In this document: one piece after another, positions 1-16,350 of the stretch
How the letters are laid out: each line of letters starts with the position of its first letter
Numbering within the stretch: the stretch's first letter is position 1
Assembly (NCBI RefSeq): GCF_002865645.1
Contig: NW_020194589.1
Span: forward strand, 1,959,750 to 2,023,749
Source: Hyaloscypha bicolor E
Lineage: Eukaryota; Ascomycota; Leotiomycetes; Helotiales; Hyaloscyphaceae
Direction of reading: 5' to 3'
Length of the DNA stretch: 64,000 bases
Translations under genes and position numbers: made by a program
The notes under the pieces: generated by a model
Databases searched by the model: none
The model's input: only the letters and a program-made list of their open reading frames with translations
What the model was told of the DNA's origin: nothing

Positions 1-410
1 AGAAATATAATATTATAATAATATGTATTTATAATAAGTTTTTAGATTTTATAATAATTTTTATATAATATATATTTCCTATCTTTATTAACTAATAAAA
101 TTATTATATTATTAACTAATATATTATAAATAAAATAATATATTTTAGCTAATTCGAAAATTATCTTTTATATAAAATAATGAAATATCCATATTTATAT
201 TAAAATTTATTATATATATTTATTTCGTTTTTTGAAAATAGTTTATAAGATCTTAATATTAGTTTTTAGGAAATAGTTTAGTTTCTATTTTTTAGAATTT
301 AGTTATTTTAATATTAATATAACTCAGCCCTATATTTATTTAATTTTATTATAAGAGTAATATATATAAATACTAATATTAGAACTATAATAATAGGAAA
401 GAAAAAAATT

Positions 411-531
411 TTTATTATAATAGAAGTATTTATAATAGAAGTATTTATTATAATAGAAGTATTTATTATAATAGAAGTATTTATTATAATAGAAGTATTT
501 ATTATAATAGAAGTATTTATTATAATAGAAA
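411..531. repeat. 18-bp AT-rich minisatellite, about 6-7 copies
   Basis: The unit tagaagtatttattataa is repeated head to tail; the first copy is shortened by three bases and the last copies are diverged. It lies in RIP-mutated DNA with no gene nearby. Copy number is likely to vary between strains. Confidence 0.9.
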
Positions 532-3500
532 TATAGAAATATTTATAGATTTAATTAAATTAGACTTTTATATTAGTATTTAGTTTATAATACTTACTAA
601 AAGAAATATATTTAATAGAATTATTATAAAAACTAAAATACTTTTTAATATTTACTAATTTAGATATAAGATTAGACTTTAATTTATTATTAATATAATA
701 GTATAATACTAATAATAAAAGCTTAGCTAAAGTTAATAAGTTCTATATAATAGCTAAGCTATTACTTATATTTATAATTAGAATATAACTATATTATTAT
801 TTGGAATTATATAGAATTCTAATTTAATAATAGAAAAAGAAAATATTAGAATATATTTATAAGTTATAATATATAAAATAAATTAGTAAATAGCAAAAAT
901 TAAATATATAAATAGCCTTATTTTTATAAGAAATTATAATAGATTATTAAATTAGATCTAGTTATCTTATAATAAAAATAATAAAAATATATAATAATTA
1001 TAATATTTAGTAATAATATTTGCTTTATTATTATTATTATTTTCTGAAATAATTATAATAATAAGAAACTGGCTTTATTATTAGTCTAGTCTTATATTCT
1101 TATACTAGTTCTTTTATATTTCCTAATAGCTTAATAGGAAATTACTAGTTATATTTATTATTCTAATTCAGATATTTAATAAAATATTTCAAATTTTCTT
1201 TATTATTATAATAAATATATCTTTTATTAATTATATATTCTAATTTCTAGCTTTTTTAATCTTTATTATTTCTTTTAATATTTTCTATAAATTATATATC
1301 TTTAATAAATTCTTTACTAAATAAATTAAGGCTTTTTAGTACTAGTTATAAATATATTATTAAAATATTAAAATAAAATTTCTAGCTAATTAATAATTCT
1401 AATTTATATATAAGCTTTTTTATTTAATAGAAAATATAAAACGGTTTCATTTTTTATTTTAATAATTTTTTATCTAAATTACCGGAAAAATAATATTTTT
1501 AATAAAGTTTTAAGAATATCTAGTTTCTAATATCTATTATAATTAGCTTATATTTTATATTATAGTACTTTCTAGTTATATTATTTATAAAGTTAATAAT
1601 AATCTTAATATTTTATTAATATAGCTTATAAATAATTTCGAATAGTTTCTATTAAATCTTAATTATAAATAATATTAGATTTATTACTAATTTAAAGCCT
1701 CTAATAAATTTATTTAAAGATATTTAAATAGCTATTATATATATATTATTTAATCCGACTTAAAACGAAATTATAAAGCTTAATTATTTTAGAAACAAAT
1801 ATATTATAATCTAATATTAAAAGCTAATTTTAATAGTTTAATTCTTTTATTTCGAGGCTTTATTTATTTAGAAATATTATATAATTAAAACTATTAAAAC
1901 TATTAATTTTCTAAAAACTAATAATTAGAATAATAGAAAGTACTAAAATAAAGTTTATTATTATAATATAATATAGAATTAGAAGTATTTAAATTAGTTA
2001 TAGTTTTTTATAAAAATATTATTTTAATATTCTATTAAAAAAATAAGCTAGATAATATATAATATAATCTTTAAGATATTTTATTAATTAGGAAATATAA
2101 AACTTATTTAGCTTATATAAGATTTATTCTATATTAAAATAGATCTTATTATAAATAAGATATAAATATTTTATTTATTTATTTAAATATATAAAATCGG
2201 AATTAATTACTAATAATATAATAAAAAAGGCCTTCTTTTATTTAAAAGAAAATATTATTCTTTTTTATATTTAATATCTTTAAAGCTTTTATAAATTTCG
2301 AATTCTTTTAGAAACTAGTAATAAATTTTTATTTAAATTTCGGATTAATTATTATTTTAGTAATAAATATAATATATTTAAGCTTATTATTATTTAAAAT
2401 ATTAGTTTTTTTAGTAATATTAAAATATAATAATATATCTAATATAATATTTAAATTAATTAAACTAATCTTATATTAGCTTTTATTATATTAGAAGTAT
2501 TTAAGCTTATTTAATTATAAATTCCTTTTATAGCTCTATAATTAATAAGAATAATTATTAGGTTTATACTAGATTAAATTATAAATTAAAGCTTATAATA
2601 AGTTTATATTAGATATATAACTTCTAATTTCATTATATAATATTATTTCTTTACTATATTTAATACCTTACTTATAAAAAGAATTAGCTAAATATATAAT
2701 ATTAATAGTTTCTTAATAATATCTACTAATATTAATTCGAGTATTAAATAAAAAGCTATAATAAAAAACCCTTATTCTTATAATATATTTAAATTAAATA
2801 AAAGAACTTTATTAGATAAGAAATAAATCAGGAATTTAAGAACTATAAATATATTTTATAGTTTTTCGAATACTATAAGCTTTTAGATTATAGGCTTATA
2901 TTTTATTCTAATATAATAGCCTTTTTATTTCTTTTCTATAATACTAATTTTCTATCTAGCTTCTAATAACTAAGTCTTTTATTCCTATATTAGTTTAATT
3001 ATATAAATATAACTTAGAAAATATATTTATAATTATCCGATTTTAATATATTATTTTAAGACTTATAATATAATAAAAAAAATAAGTTTCTTAAATATTA
3101 AAACTTGCTTTTATATTATTACTATTTTAAATATATTTATTAGATAATTTAATAATTTTATAAATAGGTATTTTATAAAGAACTTTCTTACTAATAAAAA
3201 TAACTATAATTTAATAAATAGCTCGAGAATAATATAAAAATATTAGAGGTATTATTTTATTATATTTGAGAAAATAATAATATTATTAATAAAGTTTCTA
3301 ATAAAGCTAGTATAATTATATAGCTATTTATTTATAAACTATTAAATATATTAAATAAAGTTTTAAAAACCTATAAATATAATTTTTAAGTATTTTAGGC
3401 TATAATAACTAATAATTATAAAGTAATTTTAATACTTTTTTATAATAAAGAATTAGTAAAAGAATTAGAAACTATTAATAATAGAAATAGTTTTTTTTAA

Positions 3501-5044
3501 TTTTATAATACCTTAATTAAATCTAATTATAATAATAATAAATATATATCTAAAATAACTAATTTATTTATAATATAGAAATTAATAATAAAATAGTTCT
3601 TTATAATTATAAATACTAATAAGATAAAAGAAATTAGTTTATAAACTTATTTTATTTAGTTTTATTAATATAACTTATTAAAGATATTATTAATAATCTT
3701 TTTATATTTATAATTTAAAAGAATTTTTTTTTAATATAATTTTCTTATTTTATTAGTCTTTAATAAAGGAAATTCTTATATAGTTCTTTTCTAGTATATT
3801 AATTAGGCCTTTATTAATCTAATATTTCCGGAATTCAATAATAATATTATATAAAATATATATTATTTATATATTTCTAGTATATTTTATAGTTTATTAA
3901 TATCGAATTTATATTATTTATTATATTAAGGCTTTTCTAAATTCGAGTCGGTTTCTTATAAAATTATTAGTTCTATTTCTTTTTAGTTATTCGGGATTTC
4001 AAAAAAGGCTTAGTTTTTAATATTTATTAATTAGTTTAGATTTAGATTTATTAAGATTATTATTATAATATTTATATTATTAATAATACTAATAAAATTA
4101 AGATAATTCAAAATTATATTCTTTATATTAATATAGCTTTATTAAAAGAAATATATTTCGTTTTTAGAAACTAATATATATTAGATTAAATTATTACTTT
4201 TAATTTCGGGAAAATAATAATTTTTCTAGCTATAAGAATATAATATATTATTTTAGAAATATAATAAAGAACTATAATATCTATAATAAGATTATTATAT
4301 ATATTTATTATAATTATAGAATTTTAGTAATTAATAATTAAGAATATTTACTAAAGAAATTTATTACTAAAAAGCAGACCTGGTTCTAATTAGTTTATAA
4401 CTTATATTATAATAAAAATCTTATCTAAATATCTCTAGCTATTTACTATATTAAATATATATATAGAAAAGATTATTTATTTTATAAATATAACTTTATT
4501 TAGGATTTCTTTAAAAAATATAAATTAGGAAATATTATATAAAACTTTCTTATAACTATTTAGCTAATCCTGGCCTATAATAAGATATATATATCCTATA
4601 TTAATATATATTAATTTTATTAGTTTTCCTAGTTCGAATTATATATATAAGAAATCTTATTTATTTTATATTCGATTTTATAAAGAATTACTTTAATAAC
4701 TTTTATTATAATAAGCTTTATAGCTTTAAGAATTATTATAATTCTGGTTTCTATTTTATTATAAGTATTAATATAAATATCTGGAAATATCTAGAAATAA
4801 ACTAAGAAAATATTATTATATTTTCTATAAATATAAGATTTAATATTATTAGAAATAGCTAAATAGAATTTATTTTATAAAGATTATATATTATTTACTA
4901 GAAAGTTTAAGAAAATAAATTCTTTTATAGTAATATATTTATTATTTTCTAAATTATTTTCGTATTTATTTTTATAATTCTCTAATATATTTTTATAATT
5001 AAATACTAGATTAATTTTCTTATTTTAATAATATTAATAAAACT

Positions 5045-5136
5045 ATTATTTATTATATTCTTGAAATATTATTTATTATATTCTTGAAATATTATTTATT
5101 ATATTCTTGAAATATTATTTATTATATTCTTGAAAT
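5045..5136. repeat. 23-bp minisatellite, four copies
   Basis: Four near-perfect tandem copies of a 23-base unit containing tttattatattcttgaaat. The copies are almost identical although the surroundings are heavily mutated, so the array probably expanded after RIP. Confidence 0.9.
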
Positions 5137-7919
5137 ATTCTTTTTATTTTCTTTATATATTATTATAAAGAAATATCTGGATTTTAATAATAAAAAAGAT
5201 TTCATATTCTATTTATAATTATTATTATTACTGGAATAGGTAAAAGCAGAATTCGAAAATAGTATTTTAATAATTATTATTATATAAATATCTAGAACTT
5301 ATATTTCTAGTATTAAAATATAAAACTAGTTAAATTGGGATATTATAAGAATATCTTATTATAATTATATTTTATTAAGCTTTTTATTTATTAGTTAAGT
5401 TTTTTAGTTATTTTAATAATAAAGTTTTTTTTATATATTTATAAATATTATATTCTTTTTTTATATCTTTTATAATATATTTCTTGTTTTAGAAATTTTT
5501 TATTATTTTAGATATAAAGTCTTTAAAATAATTTATTAATTATTTTATTTATAAATTAATTATTTTTAATATAAATCAAAATATAAGCTTTATAGTTTCT
5601 TCGATTTTCTCTATATACTATTTCTGAGCTATTTTATATAAGTAAATATATAAGTTTATATATATAATACTTTTATATTCTTTTTATATATTAAATAAAA
5701 AGATATTAATAAAAAGATATATATTTCTTTAAAAAAAATTTTTTTTAATACTTATAATCTTTTATATTTACGGAATTATTAGATTTAAAAAAGCTAATAT
5801 TTTCTTAATTCTATTTTAAAAAAACTTTATTTATATTAATTATATTATATCTATTACTAAATTTTTAGTTTCTATTATTAAAACTATTACTTTTTCTATT
5901 ATTTCTATTATTTACTCTAGTTCTATTATTATTAAATAACTAGTATTTCTAGTATTTATTATATTTATCTAGTATTTATATAATAAATATAATTATTTTA
6001 GTAACTATTTTAGAAAAAAGAAAAAATTCTTATATTAGAACTATATTAGGGCTATACTAGCTATATTACTACTATTATTATTTATTTTAGAAATCTTTTT
6101 AGTTTTATTATTATTTAATTTAAAAAATTAATAGCTATTTAATTAAGGCTTAATACTAGTTTTAATATAATAATAATTATTTTTAATATTTTTTCTAGTT
6201 TTAATTATATTTTTATTTTATAATAAAAAGTATTTATTTATAAGAAAAGCGAATTTCTTAATAATAGTATTAAATACGGATTTATTAATAGCTTATATAT
6301 TTAATAGAGCTAAATAAAAAGGCTATTATATAAATATAAATTTATTAACTAAGGTTAATTAGCTATAATAATTATCTTATCTTATATTCGAGATTATAAT
6401 AAAATATTATAAAACTAGGCAATTAATAATATTATTAATAATCTATATTCTCTTTATAAATTAATAGCCGGTTATTTAAAACTAATTAAATTAATAAGTA
6501 AGATTAATAAAGTCTTATAAAAAAATCGAACTTGTTATTAAATATAACTTATATTCTTTAGAATTATTAAATTATAAACAGAAATACTATTAAAATAAAG
6601 AAGTTCCTAGATTATATTATAATATATATAAATTTAATAATTATTATTACTTATTATATAAAAGAAATAAATTAAATAAAATATAAAAAATAATTAATTA
6701 CTATATAAGAAAAGTACTATTTTTAAGATATTAAATTTATTACTAAGATTTCTATATAATTTATTAATAGTATTTCAAATACTAATAATATAATACTTAT
6801 AATTATTCGAGATTTAATTTTAAAAGTTCGGGCTTTTTATAAAATATATATAATAATTATAAATTTCTTATTTGCTTTTCTTAATATTTTTAATATTAAT
6901 ATTATTATAATAATATAAATATATCTTATTAGAAAATAAGTAAATTCCGGAAAGTATTATTTAATTCTTTATTAAATTTTAAATAAGGCTAATATTTAAT
7001 ATTTTTATTTTAAAAATTAGAAATTTATAAAAATTAAAGTTTATTTATTTGAAATATTTATAACTAGTTTATTTATAATAAATCTTTTTTAATTTTAAAT
7101 CTTTTTTAAATAATTTAAATCTTATTTTTATAAGCTTTAATAAAATTCTAGTAAACTTTAATAAATAAAAGACTTTAGGAAAAAAAGTATTTCTATTATT
7201 ATTTCGGGCTCTTTTTTAATTATTTAGGTTCTCTTTTTCTTTTAAGTAATTTTTTTCTTAATAATTTAGAATTATTTTTAATTTTTAATTTTAATTATAT
7301 AATTTTAGAAGTTTCCTAGAATTTTTAAGATTAGAAAAAGCAAATAATTAGATATTATAATTTTTAGACTAGGCCTTTTATTTAATTAAATATTTTTACT
7401 TTTTACTTTTACTATTTTATTAGTAATTAATAATAGCTTTTAATTTTTTATTATTATATATTTTTTAAGAAAAGAAATATAAATAATAAAATATAAATAA
7501 TAATTAGATAATTATATTAGTTAATAAAATTAAAAGCTAATTTATAATATTAGATATATATTAAATAATATTATTAAATATAAAATATTAAAATAATAAT
7601 TAAAGATTTAAAATTATTTATTTTATATTTATTTTTAATTATAATTATTTTCTTTAAATAAAAAATAATAAAATATTATTAGGCTTTTATTTCTTTATTA
7701 AAAAGCTAGGAAATTATTTTTATATAAATTTTTAAAATAAAAATAAAATAATAAAAAATTAGTATTATTATAAATATAACTTTTAATTTTTTAAAAGCCT
7801 TATTTAATTCATTTATTTAATTAAAATAATATTATAGTTTTTTATTAGCTTTTAATAAATTAATAAATTCTTTTATTATTTTAAAATATTTATAAAATTT
7901 TTTTTAATAAAAGTTAATT

Positions 7920-8280
7920 ATTATAATTTCATGCTTTACCTAGCTTAGTATCTAATATTTAGTATCTGAGCTTAATATCTGAGCTTAGTATTTGAACTTA
8001 GTATCTAGTATTTAGTATCTGAGCTTAATATCTAGTATTTAGTATCTAAATATCTAATATTTAAAGTTATATAATAGCTGTATATAATAAAGCTAAGAGA
8101 AGCTATATTCTGGGAAATTTAGAATACTAAGTCTTATTAGGCCAAGCTATAAGTAAGAAACTATAAATATTTAAAAAACCTTAATTCGAAACTTCTTTTC
8201 TTTTTAGTTTAGTTTTTTTAATAAATAGTTCTTTTATAAATACCTTATTTATAGGCTCTTTTTATAAGATTATAATATTA
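7920..8280. repeat. Left LTR of element A
   Basis: It matches 13,527-13,874 over its whole length with scattered C/T and G/A transitions. Both copies contain a degenerate array of short motifs of the agcttagtatctagtattt type in the first 120 bases, then a better-conserved part (tattctgggaaatttagaat, gccaagctataag). Confidence 0.85.
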
Positions 8281-11200
8281 AACTAAGTTTATTCTTTTTA
8301 TTTAAAAAAATTCTAGAATATTTTCCCTAAAATATTTATTTATTTCTAAAGAATAATTCTTTATATATGAATTATATATATCTAATTCTTTAATATAACC
8401 TTTTATATTAATAGCCTTTCTAAAAGTTTTTATTTATATCTTATAATTCTATTTCTTATATTTAATACTAAAAATACTTTTAAAATAGAATCTTTTATTT
8501 TAAAAAAATCTCTTATTTTATCTAATATTTATTCTAATATACTTGTATTATAATAAACCTAAGTTAAAATCTAGATAAATATTTAGACTAATTATATAAC
8601 CCTAAATAGCTTAGTTATTAGTCTAGCTTATTTATTTAATATAAAAGAGGTTTCTCGAGAATATTTTATTAATAAAAATTATATTTCAAATAATATATAT
8701 TTCTAATCTAAATACTATAATATAATATTTAATTTCTAATTTCTTTTATTAAATAAATATATCTAACTAGAAAAATTTCTAAATATAATAAGTTCTATTT
8801 TATAAAGATTCCGGATTTCTTAAAGTTTAATAATAGTAAAAACCCGATTTATAATTATTAGTAAATTTAAAATTAATATAAATTATTATATAAATAAAAA
8901 TACTCATATATATTATATCTTTAATTATATAAAAAATAATATCTAATATTACTTATATATTTAATATAAGCCTAATACTATTAATTCTTTTAAAATAGTT
9001 ATAGAAATAATTAACTATTTTAATAAATACTTTATTAATTCTTATTATATATATAAAACTAGATATAAATATAAGAAGCTATAAATAAATAAGATTTAGA
9101 TCTTTTATAAGTTTAAGACTAAGTTTATTTATTTAATAAATAAAGCTTAAATCTATTTATAGAACTATTTTTATAAGTTATATAATAAGCTAATACTTTT
9201 TTTAAAAAAATAACTTATAAACTAATACTATTTTATTTATATATTTTATAACTTATATTATATAGCTTTATTAATTAATTCCGAAATAAAGGTATTATAG
9301 ATTTATAAAAGCTTTAGAAAATATATTAAGGCTCTAACTATTATTTTTTTTCTAATTTTTATTACTTTTAATATTTCTATATTTACTATTTCTAAACTTT
9401 ATATAATAATTTCTTATATTTTTATATTAGTTCGAGTATTTCTAATTATTAATAAGCTAGTTATTAAAAGAAAAGATATTTTCGCTTTAACTTTAATTTA
9501 TTTTAATTATTTTTAAAGTAGTTATATAGCCTATAACTATCTAATACTAAAATATATTACTAATATTAAGGAATTAGAAAAAGATAATAAGCTTATAAAA
9601 GCTAATATAAATAATATACCGGGAAATAAAAATACTTAGAAAAAGATTTCTTTTTAAATAAACTTAGAATTAATTTTATAGAAATTAATCTAAACTAGTT
9701 AATAAAAGAAGTATACTTAATTATATTTTATAGCTTATTTTATAATAGATATTTAGTTAATATTTTCTCTTTTATTAATTCTAGAATAAATAGTTTTATA
9801 TTTATTAATACTTTTTTAATTTCAAATTCTAGTATTTATTTAAATCTATTAATATTAAGAAATATAATAATAAATTAAAACCCCGTATTATTTATTTATT
9901 AAAAATATATTTTACTATTAATTAGAAATAATAATATAATATTTCTTTACTAATTCTTAAGCTTGAATTTTATAATTTTATTCTCGGCTATAAATAGCTA
10001 AAATATTTCAATTTACTTTTTAATATTCGAAACTAATATTTAATATAGTCTGAAATTCTTCTTTTATTATTCTTAATTATATAAGAGATTCTTATATTCC
10101 AAAAAGCTCTATTTCTTATTCTAATTATTAAATTAATATTAAAATTAGAAATTATATATTTAATAAGGAAAACTAATAATAAGCTATTAGGAAATAAGCC
10201 TCTATTAAGAACTATAATATAAAGAATAACTTTATTACTAACTTCTTTTTATATATTAGCTTTACTAATAATATTTCTTCTAAATATAATTCTATTAATT
10301 TTAAATTAGATCTAAATAAAAAGCCTAAAACTTATATTAGTTATTTCTATTTCTTAAAAGCCGAAAAACAAATATTTTTATAAATAAGATATTTAAAATA
10401 GCTATTATTAAATAAAAGATTCTTTAGCTAATATTATTTATTTTATAAATATCTTATACTAGAAAAAACTATATATAAAAAAAAGCTAATAGAAGCTCTT
10501 ATTATTAAAATTACTAGTATTAGTTCTATAAATATATATTATAATTTCTAATAATTCGAGAATAAAGTTTTTACTATAAGCTTTTATAAAATTAATAGCT
10601 TTCTTAAATAATAATAAAAGTTTTTTCTGAAAGCTAATATTAAAAACCTTATTATTCTTAAATAATATATTAAGTTTAATAATATTTTCCTTAAAAAAGT
10701 CTCTAATATTTTATTTTTTTATTAATTATATAATTATAAGATATAATTAGAAAAAAAGTAAAAAGATATCTAAAATATAGTTTTTTATATAAAATAATAA
10801 TAGTAGAATTAAAAGCTATAAAGAAATATCTTTTAGAAAACCTTAATAAAAGCTGTATTATTTCTAGTTAATTATTATTTGTAGCCCTTATTCTTTTTAT
10901 AAGAAATCTAATAGAAGCTTATAATTCTATATTAATTACTAAAAGCTTAATTAGATTACTTATAAAAACTATTATTCTTTTTCTTTTATTAATAAGATTT
11001 TAACTAGAATTAGTAAAATTAAAATCTTTATAAAGTTTAATATTTATTAGACTTTCTATTAAATTTATATAAATCCCGAATTAGAAGAATTAATAATATT
11101 TTATATATATTATAAAATATATAAATATAAGGTTTTATTTTTTAGATTAACTAATAAACTAGCTATTTACTAATATTATATAAATAATATTCTCATTTAA

Positions 11201-13526
11201 ATAATATTCTTATTTATTCTAATAATAAATTAGAATATAAACTTTATATAAAGAAAGTTCTTTAATAGCTCTAGAATATAGGCTTATAAGTAAATATTAA
11301 AAAATGCGAATTCTATATTATATATATAAAATATCTTAGCTTTATTATTTCTATAAATAATATTAAAATTAATTCTAAAAAAATTATTATTATAAAAAAT
11401 TAGAAAGCTTTTTAGATTATAAAAGAAATATAAGCCTTTCTAGAATTCTATAACTTTTATAAGAAATTTATTTATAATTATAATAAGATTATTAAGCCTT
11501 TATTAAATCTCATATATATAAATATTTTCTTTTTATTTAATAATATTTATTAGAATACTTTTAAAAAGCTTAAAATCTATTTTATATTATTAAATCTATT
11601 TTATTACTATAATTTAAATTAATAATTAATAATTAAAACTAATATTTTAGATAATATTATTACTAGTATTTTTTTAATAATATAAAAATAAATAGTGTTT
11701 TATAATATTCTTTTTAAAAATAATACTATTTATAGAATATAATTATAAAATATATAATAAAGAAATATTTATTATTATATAATTTTTAAATTAATAGTAT
11801 TCGGAATTTAAAAAAACTATTTATTAAATCCAGATCTATATAAACTATTATATATTAAAATACTTTATTATTTAATATAAATCTAGTAAATAAAATATAA
11901 AAGCTAATATTCTAATATACTAAAATAATAAAGTTATATAATAAGATAAAATAAAAAAGAAATATTATATTAAAGCCTTTTTTCTTAAAATCAAATTAAC
12001 TTAAAAGTATTCTAGAACCTTAATAATAATTTTAATAAAATAAATAACTTAGTTAAATAAATTTTATAAAATAATTATAAAGTTTTCTTTTTATAAGTTC
12101 TTTATAAATAAACTAAATAAGATAATACCGACTTTATTATAGAAAATAAATTATTATTATATTATAAATAACTTATAATACTAAAGAAATAGTTATATAT
12201 AGATTTAATTTATAAGGCTTATAATTAAGTTTTTATAATATATTCTAGTAAAAATAAAATATATAAGCTATTATAGCTATAATATTATTAGAAGAATATA
12301 TAATATAATATTATTTAATATATCTATAATTATTATTTATATAAACAAGTAAATATTTCAAGAAATAAAACTTCTAGTTTATTTTACTTTTTACTAGTTT
12401 CGAACTATTTATAATAATATATTATAATAAATTTCAAATTAATACCTGGCTCGAAATCCGGCTATAATATTATATATATTATAATTAACTAATTAAATAA
12501 ATAAGTTATTTTTATATTTTATTATAAAATAATTATAATAGAAAATATAATAAAAATATAATTCTAAATTATTTATTATTATTATAGCCTTTTAGCCTTT
12601 ATTATTTCTAATTATAATCTATAATTTATATTAGTATTCTAGAAGAAGTTTAATAGAATTCTAGAAATAAAACTAAAACTATTAATAATATATTATTTAT
12701 AAACTAATATATTAATTAATAATTATTAATAATTTATTTTCTTATATAATTCTATTAGTATATTTTTATATAAACTTTTTAATAGCAGGCTTTTATAAAT
12801 CTCTTTTAACTAGTTAATTCTAATACTTATATTTTAAAATAAGCTAAATAAAATAAAGGCTTAATAAATTACTAAATAAACAGAAAATATTATAAAAAGA
12901 AATAAGGAAAATATAGAATAAATATAAAAGAAAATAAAGAAATATACTAATACTAAATATTACTTTATAAACTTTAAAATAAAAAATAAAATATATATAT
13001 TAATAAAGAAATAGAAAATATAATATTTTAATTATAAGCTAAATTATTAAATAGCCGGGCTTTATTTAATTTTATATTAAATTAGTAATTTCTATAAAAT
13101 CGAATTATTTAAAAGTATTAAATTTTATAATATATTCTCTTTTAATTATTTATATAAGGCTATTAATAATTTATTATCTAGCTAGAAGAACGAATTACTA
13201 TTACTAATTTAAGTAATAATAGACTAAGAATATAAAATATAAAATATTCTAATATTTAAAATAAAATAAAATAAGCTTTTATATAGAATTAATTAGATTA
13301 AATATAATAAAAACCCTAATTAATATCCGGCTTCTAATTTGAAATATTTTTCTTATAAGTTATAAAACTATTATTTAGCTAATTAATAATAACCAGATTA
13401 CTAAAAAGACTAGTTAATTAGATATAAGTATAGAAGAATAAAATAAAGAACTATAATAATTTAAATAATAATTCTATAATACTTATTTGCTTAAAAATAA
13501 GCTTTTTTTAAAAAAAAGAAAGTAAT

Positions 13527-13874
13527 ATTATAATTCTATATTTTACCTAGCTTAATATCTAGTATTTAATATCTGAACTTAGTATTTGAGCTTAATATCT
13601 AGTATTTAGTATCTGAACTTAGTATCTAGTATTTAGTATCTAAATATCTAGTATCTGGGGTTATATAATAGCTATATATAACGAAGCTAAAGAAAGCTAT
13701 ATTCTGGGAAATTTAGAATACTAAGCCTTATTAGGCCAAGCTATAAGCAAGAAACTATAAATATTTAAAGAATCTTAACTCAAAACTTCTTTTCTTTTTA
13801 GTTTAGTTTTCTTAATAAATAGTTCTTTTATAAATACCTTATTTATAGGCTCTCTTTATAGGGCTATAATATTA
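13527..13874. repeat. Right LTR of element A
   Basis: Direct repeat of 7,920-8,280. It keeps slightly more C and G (for example tctggggtt, ctctctttatagggct). The internal short-motif array has a different copy number from the left LTR, which explains the shorter length. Confidence 0.85.
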
Positions 13875-16350
13875 ATAAAATTTAGAAATATTTAAATTTC
13901 TCGAATATTATTTTTTAAAACTAATTATTTTCTAATAGCTATAATTTAATTAGCTTTTATTTTTATATTATTTAAGCTAATTATAAATCTTAAAAACTTT
14001 ATTTTCTTTATATAATATATATATATATATATATTTAAAATATAAGTAAATATTTAACTAGATTTAATAGTTTAATTAAATTAGTATTTATATAGAATTA
14101 TATTTCCTAATTAAAACTAGTATTTCTATATATCTAGTAAAATACTAAATAATATATATAAAAGTATATAAGCTTGAGAAATAGATATTAATTAGTTTAT
14201 TTATAAAAACTAGTTCTTGAAATTAATTATATTTTTATATTTTATATAATAATAAAAATAGAATAATAAAATAAGGCTTAAAAATTAAAAATTTCTTATA
14301 TTTTAAGAATTTAAAACTAAAAAGAAAAGAAATAAAATATAGTAATAAATAAGTAAATATAATTAAGATTATTAAAATACCGAGTTTTAAAAGTAAGCTT
14401 AATTTAAACTATAACTTAGAATTTTAGCTAAAACTAATTTCTTTAATTAAAACTAATTATATAATACTAGTTATTATATTTTATTTTATATTTTATCTTG
14501 AATTCTATTTCTTATTTTAATTATTTATATAATACCCGATTATAATATATGTTTTATATTTTATATTAAACTTATATTTTACTAAATTTATAAAAAGCTA
14601 GTATTATTATAATTATTTAAATAATATTTATAAAGCTTATTAATATATATTATAATTTAGCTTTTAATTTTATTAGCTAATATAATTATTTATTTTTTAT
14701 TATTTTTTAAAGATATATAATATAATTATTTTATTAAAGAAATATATTTAAAATATATTAGAAATATTTAAAAAATTAAATTTCTTATAAATTAATATAT
14801 TATAATATATATATATTTCTTTATAGTTTTCTTTTTTTAGCTTTAAATTATTTTTATAAAAAAATCTTTTATTTTATATTTTAAGCCTAGAATATTATAT
14901 TTATAATAGTATTTAAAGTTTTTTTTTTAATTTTATAAAGAATTTCAGATAAATTAATTTAGAAATATTATTAAAATAATAGAACTTTAGAAATATAAAT
15001 AATAGATTCTAAAATAATAAAAGTAAAAAGCTTTAGAACTTTTAAAGAAATTAGATATTTATATTTTAAAAAAAATCTTATATAAAAACTATTTTATAAT
15101 TAAATTCTAGAATAATAGGTATTTATAAACCAATAAACTAATTATTATTCTTAAATCTTATATTATAACTTTATAGGTCTTATATATATATTAGTAATAA
15201 GATTATTAAAAAAAATTAAATAAAAAAATATAATAAATTAATTTTCTAAAATATTATTTAACTAGAAATTATATTAACTTTTACTAAGACTTTTAAAGCT
15301 TTTATTAATTCAGGTTATTTTATTAATAGCCTTTTTTAAATCGAATATTTTATTAGTATTTTTTTTAAGAAATTTATAAATAAGTTTATAGAAATAGAAT
15401 TCTTTATTTTTATTATAAAGCTTTTAAAAACTAATAATTATATTATTATTAAAGAGCTATATAAATAAGCTAAAAAGCCTAATATTTTATTTTTAAATAT
15501 TATTATTATTATAAAAAGCTATTAGAAAAATATTTAAAGAATTCTTTTATATAAAAATATTTATAATTATAATAAAACTATTTTTAAAAATATTAAGTTT
15601 TATAATATTAAACTCGAAAATAATATTAAATATTATATAGCTATATTAAATTAGTTTATAATAGCTTTAGCTACTTTTATTTTATTTACTTTTATTATTT
15701 CAAATTTCTTTTTAAAGAATTTCGAACTATTTCTTATTTATTTTAATTTGAAATTCTTTATATCTTATATTTTTTTTTAGAAATACTATTATATAATACT
15801 AGTTATATAATATTACTATATATAACTTAATATATAGCTAGTACTTTTAGTTTAGTATATAGCCTTTAGCTTAATTTAAGCTTTTTATTATTATTATTAT
15901 AATATTATCTTATTATAATAAATATTAAAGTTATTAAGTTTCTAAATTTAATTTTCTTTATTAAAGATTATATTATTTTTAATAACTAGTTAATTTAAAT
16001 TAAAAATAAGTTATAAGAAAATATTAATTTATATTTTTAATAAACTTATAAGTAATATTCTTATATAAATAAAAATAATTCGAATTAGTATTATTAGCTT
16101 TTAGAATTATATTTTTATTTAAAAAAGCTATATTTTAATTATAATAAAATATAAAATATTTATTATAACTTTAATAAGCTTTAAATATATTTTAATTAAA
16201 TATTTTAGAAGTTCTATATTTTCTTTTTATAATTATTTATAAAAAGTAATATTAGTTTTTAAAATATTAAATATAAACTAAATAAAAAGAAAACTTTTAT
16301 TAAAGCTTTAGAAATTAGTATATATATATATTATAATAATTCTTTTATTA

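Larger units (their letters stand above)
7920..13874. mobile_element. LTR retrotransposon A (Ty3/gypsy), RIP-degraded
   Basis: Two long direct repeats about 5.6 kb apart delimit a roughly 5.95-kb element. Between them, on the + strand around 11,100-11,500, the degraded translation matches the order of a Ty3/gypsy reverse transcriptase and its connection region: a KCEFYI-like block, then a YLSFII-like block, then AFLEFYNFYKKFI, which corresponds to the usual AFLGFANFYRRFI. Stops interrupt every domain. A purine-rich tract (aaaaaaagaaagtaat) lies just before the right LTR, as expected of a polypurine tract. The ends are good to about 10 bp; no target-site duplication is evident. Confidence 0.8.
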
